Below the pieces are notes generated by a model. That model was given only the letters and a program-made list of their open reading frames with translations, searched no databases and was not told the origin of the DNA. From an uncultured Planctomycetaceae bacterium (GTDB taxonomy: Bacteria > Planctomycetota > Planctomycetia > Pirellulales > UBA1268), in contig CAISKG010000374.1 of NCBI GenBank assembly GCA_903885855.1, positions 1-9,283 on the forward strand: a stretch of 9,283 nucleotides of DNA. Reading direction: 5' to 3'. Every line of letters starts with the position of its first letter. Positions within the stretch are counted from its first letter, which is position 1. Both the position numbers and the translations under genes were made by a program. Below are positions 6,037-9,283 of this stretch, piece after piece.

Positions 6037-7881
6037 ATGGCCGTGACCGACGGGGCGGATCGACGCGCGGGGGCGTCGCGGAGGCGGCGATCGCTGCTGG
6101 CGGTCCTCTGCGCGGCCGGATGCGCGGCGACGGTTCCGGCCGCCGCGGAGCCGGTGTGGCGGACCCCCGTCGCCGTCGCCGCGACCGCCGACGGCCGGCA
6201 CGCCGCCAGCGCCAACCGGGCGTCGGGCACCGTGTCGCTCCTCGATCTCGCCGGCGGTGTGCTCGTCGACGAGCGCGCGATCGGCGCCCGTCCGGCCGCG
6301 ATCGCCGCCGCCGGAGCCGGGAGCCTGGTGGCGGTCTGCGAGTCGGGAGACCTCGTGCTCCTCGACGCCGCCGCCGGCCGCCTCGACGAACGCCTGCGCG
6401 TGAGGGTGGGGATGGAGCCGCATGCGGTGGCGGTGACCGCGGACGGCGGCACGGCCTGGGTGGCCCGCGCCGCGGCCGGCGACGTCGTCCCGGTGACGCT
6501 GGTGGGACCGTCGGCGGGACGCGTGGGCGCGCCGGTGGCGGTCGGTCCCCTGCCCCGGTTCGTGGCGCTCGCGCCCGACGGCGCCACGCTCGCCGTGGCG
6601 TGTGCCGCGGGGGGCGAGATCGACCTCGTCGACACGGCCGCCGGCACGCTCCGCGCCCGCCATCCCTTCAAGGGGCTGAACCTCGGCCAGCCCGCCTTTG
6701 CCGCCGACGGCCGGACGGTGTGGTTCTGCTTCACCTACGACGGCGGCGGCCATCCCTCCCCGGGCAACATCCGCCGCGGGTGGGTCACCGGCAGCCGGCT
6801 CGGTCGGCTCGACCTCGGTGATGGATCCCTCGCCGGCCTCACCCTCGACGTCTCCGGCAGGGCCGTGGGGGACGTCCTCGGGCTCGTCGTCGCCGCGGGT
6901 GACGGCGCGATCCTGGTCTCGGCCGGCGGCACGCACGAGGTGCTGCGGCTCGACCCCGGCCACGACCGCGCCCTCCCCTGGACGCAGATCAGCGGCGAGG
7001 AGGTGATGGACGGGAATCTCGCGGCCGACGCCGAGCGCTTCCGCCGGCTGGAGGTCGGGGGGCGCCCGCTCGGCATGGCGCACGCGCCGACGGAGGGGCG
7101 GGTGCTCGTGGCCAACGCCCTGCTCGACGCCGTGCAGGAGATCGACGCCGCCGCGTCGACGGTGCTGCGATCGATCCCGGTGGCGCGCGGGGCGAGCCCC
7201 ACCGAGGCCGATCTGCTGCGCCGCCGGGGCGAGGCGATCTTCCACGACGCCCGCCGCAGCCTCGACCAGTGGTACTCCTGCCACACCTGCCACTGGGAGG
7301 GAGGGGGCAACACCGTCACGTTCGACACCCTCAACGACGGCTCCGTGGCGACCTACAAGACGGTGCTGCCGCTGTGGCATCTGGCCGACACCGGCCCCTG
7401 GACCTGGCACGGCTGGCAGGAGGACCTCACCGCGTCCGTGCGCAAGTCGATGATCGACACGATGCAGGCGCCCGCCCCCGAGGAGGCCGACGTGGCGGCG
7501 CTGGAGGCGTTCCTCGTCGGCCTGGAAGCGCCGCCGAGCCCCTTCCGGGCGGCCGACGGCGGCCTCGAGCCCGCGGCGGCCCGGGGCCGGGAGCTCTTCT
7601 TCTCCGACCGCGCCGGCTGCGCCGGGTGCCATGCCGGCCCGCGCTACGCCGGAGAGGATCTCCACGACGTCGGCACCGGCAAGCAGGCCGACCGGCACCC
7701 GTCCTACAGCGTCCCCACGCTGCTGGCCGGCTTCCGCAAGACCGCCTGGCTTCACGACGCCCGGGCCCGCAGCCTCGAGAGGCTCCTCGCCGGGCCCCAC
7801 AGCCCGGAGCGGGTTTCCGGTGCCGCGCCCCTCAGCGAGGCCGAGATCGAGGATCTGGCCGCCTTCCTGCGCTCGCTGTGA
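6037..7881 (+). CDS. Secreted YVTN-type beta-propeller / diheme cytochrome c (MauG/CCP-like) protein
   Basis: A 614-residue exported protein. Residues 1-38 form a signal peptide: four arginines (RRRRSLLAVLC) then a hydrophobic core and a likely cut after PAAA. RRxLL-like spacing makes it Tat-like, but Sec export is usual for c-type cytochromes. Residues about 40-395 contain beta-propeller repeats (for example ASANRASGTVSLLDL, VAVTADGGTAWVARA, VLVANALLDAVQEID). The C-terminal part binds two haems: CHTCH at 415-419 after GEAIFHDARRSLDQWYS, and CAGCH at 528-532 followed by AGPRYAGEDLHDVGTG. The second resembles the distal domain of bacterial diheme peroxidases and MauG, including SVPTLLAGFRKTAWLHDARA near 570-590. 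It probably acts in the periplasm, with the propeller perhaps a binding platform for a partner or substrate. Peroxidase, oxidase or electron-carrier function cannot be separated from sequence. It has its own promoter candidate and need not belong to the hydrogenase operon. Confidence 0.85.
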   Translation: MAVTDGADRRAGASRRRRSLLAVLCAAGCAATVPAAAEPVWRTPVAVAATADGRHAASANRASGTVSLLDLAGGVLVDERAIGARPAAIAAAGAGSLVAVCESGDLVLLDAAAGRLDERLRVRVGMEPHAVAVTADGGTAWVARAAAGDVVPVTLVGPSAGRVGAPVAVGPLPRFVALAPDGATLAVACAAGGEIDLVDTAAGTLRARHPFKGLNLGQPAFAADGRTVWFCFTYDGGGHPSPGNIRRGWVTGSRLGRLDLGDGSLAGLTLDVSGRAVGDVLGLVVAAGDGAILVSAGGTHEVLRLDPGHDRALPWTQISGEEVMDGNLAADAERFRRLEVGGRPLGMAHAPTEGRVLVANALLDAVQEIDAAASTVLRSIPVARGASPTEADLLRRRGEAIFHDARRSLDQWYSCHTCHWEGGGNTVTFDTLNDGSVATYKTVLPLWHLADTGPWTWHGWQEDLTASVRKSMIDTMQAPAPEEADVAALEAFLVGLEAPPSPFRAADGGLEPAAARGRELFFSDRAGCAGCHAGPRYAGEDLHDVGTGKQADRHPSYSVPTLLAGFRKTAWLHDARARSLERLLAGPHSPERVSGAAPLSEAEIEDLAAFLRSL

Positions 7882-7888
7882 CGCGCCG

Positions 7889-7905
7889 CGGCCGGCGTGC
7901 GGCCG
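7889..7905 (+). terminator. Weak GC hairpin after the cytochrome gene
   Basis: CGGCCG at 7889-7894 and again at 7900-7905 can pair across a 5-base loop, extendable by a G-U pair, starting eight bases after the cytochrome stop. There is no T run, so this is only a possible terminator. CGGCCG is itself palindromic and frequent in such GC-rich DNA. Confidence 0.2.
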
Positions 7906-7914
7906 TCCGCCGCG

Positions 7915-7951
7915 TTGCCCCGCGTGCCGTCGGCGACGCATAATCGCGCCG
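7915..7951 (+). promoter_or_regulatory. Candidate promoter of the TPR gene inside an inverted repeat
   Basis: TTGCCC (7915-7920) and CATAAT (7939-7944) are separated by 18 bases and resemble a sigma-70 type -35/-10 pair, the best match in the window. The -10 lies in the 11-base spacer of a perfect inverted repeat, CGGCG (7931-7935) and CGCCG (7947-7951). The leader to ATG 7981 would be about 30 bases and includes a strong ribosome binding site. Confidence 0.5.
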
Positions 7952-7968
7952 CGGGCTCGCGGGCGTGC

Positions 7969-7975
7969 GGAGGGG
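7969..7975 (+). promoter_or_regulatory. Shine-Dalgarno site of the TPR gene
   Basis: GGAGGGG ends 5 bases before ATG 7981. It is the strongest ribosome binding site in the window and supports that start for the right-edge gene. Confidence 0.7.
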
Positions 7976-7980
7976 CTCTG

Positions 7981-9283
7981 ATGCAGGGCGCGGTGGAGGG
8001 GCGAGGGACGTCGGCGGTGCGGCGCTGGACGGCGGCCGTCTGGCTGGTCGTCGCGGCCGCCGGCTGCGGCGAGGCCGAACTCAAGCTCCCGCCGCCGAAG
8101 ACGCCGCGCGCGGTGGTGGCGCCGGTCGCCGAACCCGACCCGATGCCCCTGCCGGACGACGCCCCGGCCCGGCCGGAGTTCCCCCCTGTCGGGAGCAGCG
8201 ACGCGGAGCGGCGCGAGGCGGCGATCCGCGACGAATGCTTCGCCACCGCCGAGGCGCTCCTCGCCTCCGCCCCCGCCGACCCGGCCGGATGGGTGCTGCT
8301 GGGGGTGGTCCACGAGCGCTTCGGCGATCCCTCGGGCGCCAGCGCGGCCTGGGGCAAGGCCCTCGCGCTCGATCCCCGGCAGGCCACGGCGCAACGGCAT
8401 CTCGGGGATGCCGCGGCGCGGGTGGGCGATCTGGAGCGGGCCACGCACCACTACCGGGAGGCGATCGGCATCGATCCCGACGCGCTGGCGGTGGTCGATC
8501 GGCTCGCCGAGACGCTCGTCGCCCGCGGCGACCTGATCGGTGCCGCCGAGCTGGTGTCGTCGTTCGTCGTCGGCCGGCCGGAGATCGCCGAGGGATGGTG
8601 CCTGCTGGGGAGGATCCGCCTCCTCTCGGGGAAGGCGGAGGGAGCGCGGGCCGCCTTCCGCCGGGCGCTCGAGGTCGATCCCTCCTCGCGCGACGCCCTG
8701 GAGGGCGTGCGCGAGTCGATCCGCGCCGAGGCGGGCGAGCCGGTCCAGGTGGTGCTGACGCGACGGCTCGAAGACCGGCGCGAGTCGTCGCGCGAGAACC
8801 GGCGCATGGAGGAGGCGCCCGACATGCCGCTCGACGGCTGGGCGGCGACGGTGCAGTTCTGGGCCGCCAGCGCCTTCCAGCGCCTCGGCGACACCGCGCG
8901 GGCGGCGATCTGCTGGCGGCGCGCGGTGGAGCTCGATCCCCTCGACGGCGACAGCCGCGAGGCCCTCGCGCTGCTGATGGAGAACGGCGGCCGGACGCGC
9001 GACGCGATGCGGGTGCGCCAGGCCTGGTGCGACGCCGAGCCCGACAACCCCTCCGCCTGGTTCGGCAAGGCCAAGCTCGCCCTCGCCCTCGGCCTCCCGG
9101 GGGACGCGGTGGAGTCGCTGCGGCGGGTGGTGGCCCTGGCGCCGGGGCGTTCCGAGGGGCATGCCCTCCTCTCGCAGGCCCTCGCGACCTCCGATCCGGC
9201 CGCGTCGCTCGAGGCGGCTCGGCGCGCCGCCGATCTCGATCCCACCGCGGGCCACCTCCTGCTCCTGGCCGAGACCCTCGCCC
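7981..9283 (+). CDS. Exported TPR-repeat protein, probable lipoprotein (3' end outside window)
   Basis: The frame from ATG 7981 stays open to the right edge, giving 434 codons without a stop; the C-terminus is missing. Residues 12-28 form a short positively charged and hydrophobic export signal ending in VVAAAGC, with Cys29 as a probable lipidation site. The -3 residue is Ala rather than Leu, so this lipobox is relaxed. A Pro/Ala-rich linker follows (about 35-72). From about residue 80 there are helical TPR-like repeats, clearest at W..LG.....GD...A...W.KAL.LDP (about 104-130), the next repeat ending EAIGIDPDA, AFRRALEVDPSS, CWRRAVELDPLD, and further repeats to the edge. A charged, Arg/Glu-rich segment (about 261-280) separates two repeat blocks. 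TPR proteins bind other proteins, so a scaffold or assembly role in the envelope is the general expectation; the partner is unknown. The good Shine-Dalgarno and promoter candidate support this start. Confidence 0.85.
   Translation, partial: MQGAVEGRGTSAVRRWTAAVWLVVAAAGCGEAELKLPPPKTPRAVVAPVAEPDPMPLPDDAPARPEFPPVGSSDAERREAAIRDECFATAEALLASAPADPAGWVLLGVVHERFGDPSGASAAWGKALALDPRQATAQRHLGDAAARVGDLERATHHYREAIGIDPDALAVVDRLAETLVARGDLIGAAELVSSFVVGRPEIAEGWCLLGRIRLLSGKAEGARAAFRRALEVDPSSRDALEGVRESIRAEAGEPVQVVLTRRLEDRRESSRENRRMEEAPDMPLDGWAATVQFWAASAFQRLGDTARAAICWRRAVELDPLDGDSREALALLMENGGRTRDAMRVRQAWCDAEPDNPSAWFGKAKLALALGLPGDAVESLRRVVALAPGRSEGHALLSQALATSDPAASLEAARRAADLDPTAGHLLLLAETLA

Noticed and set aside
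4458..6734. A 758-codon open frame on the - strand across hydA and the cytochrome start
   Set aside because: It spans a real intergenic gap and two unrelated + strand genes and has low-complexity composition. It is a shadow of the hydA codon pattern.
1582..7980. tRNA, small RNA, CRISPR or insertion-sequence remnants in the gaps
   Set aside because: The gaps are 65, 133 and 99 bases. They show no cloverleaf, direct repeats or transposase fragments, only the promoter-like elements and weak hairpins listed.
5947..9255. A 1102-codon open frame on the - strand across the cytochrome and TPR genes
   Set aside because: Its translation is a monotonous Arg/Gly/His/Pro-rich string without recognisable motifs, while the + strand carries two haem motifs, signal peptides and TPR repeats. 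Long antisense open frames are expected opposite GC-rich genes because stop codons are rare there.

Overview
The window is very GC-rich DNA with almost every third codon position G or C. It is densely coded on the + strand and carries eight genes: one cut by the left edge, six complete, and one cut by the right edge. No RNA gene, CRISPR array, insertion sequence or other mobile element is visible, and no gap between genes exceeds about 135 bases. The organism cannot be named from this sequence. A planctomycete is my best guess, based on a secreted YVTN-propeller/diheme cytochrome beside a TPR lipoprotein, sparse TAGNNT-like promoter hexamers and extreme GC. Other GC-rich environmental phyla remain possible.

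Layout. (1) Positions 2-286 hold the C-terminal end of a P-loop kinase-like protein of the type often fused to an aminoglycoside-phosphotransferase-like domain. Its stop overlaps the start of (2), a complete acetyl-CoA hydrolase/CoA-transferase family enzyme (283-1581). After a 65-base gap with a candidate promoter come four genes joined by 4-base ATGA/GTGA overlaps (1647-5903). They encode the Fe-S beta, FAD/[2Fe-2S] gamma, [NiFe] small and [NiFe] large subunits of a cytoplasmic group 3b NAD(P)-linked hydrogenase, in the classical hydB-hydG-hydD-hydA order known from the Pyrococcus sulfhydrogenase. After a 133-base gap comes a 614-residue secreted beta-propeller/diheme cytochrome c protein (6037-7881). 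After a 99-base gap comes an exported, probably lipid-anchored TPR protein (from 7981) that runs off the right edge.

How they work together. The hydrogenase can pass electrons between NAD(P)H and protons through a complete Fe-S/flavin chain whose cysteine ligands are all present. The CoA-transferase could release or exchange acetate (or another acid) from its CoA thioester. Together with the kinase-like protein they resemble hypoxia or fermentation islands, in which spare reductant is discharged as H2 while carbon leaves as an organic acid. That is an inference from gene context. The cytochrome and TPR genes have their own gaps and candidate promoters and look like a separate envelope module.

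The most unusual unexplained signal is a repeated architecture. Each of the three real intergenic gaps contains a TA-rich, -10-like hexamer centred in the 9-11 base spacer of a perfect 5-base GC inverted repeat. The arm sequences differ from site to site.
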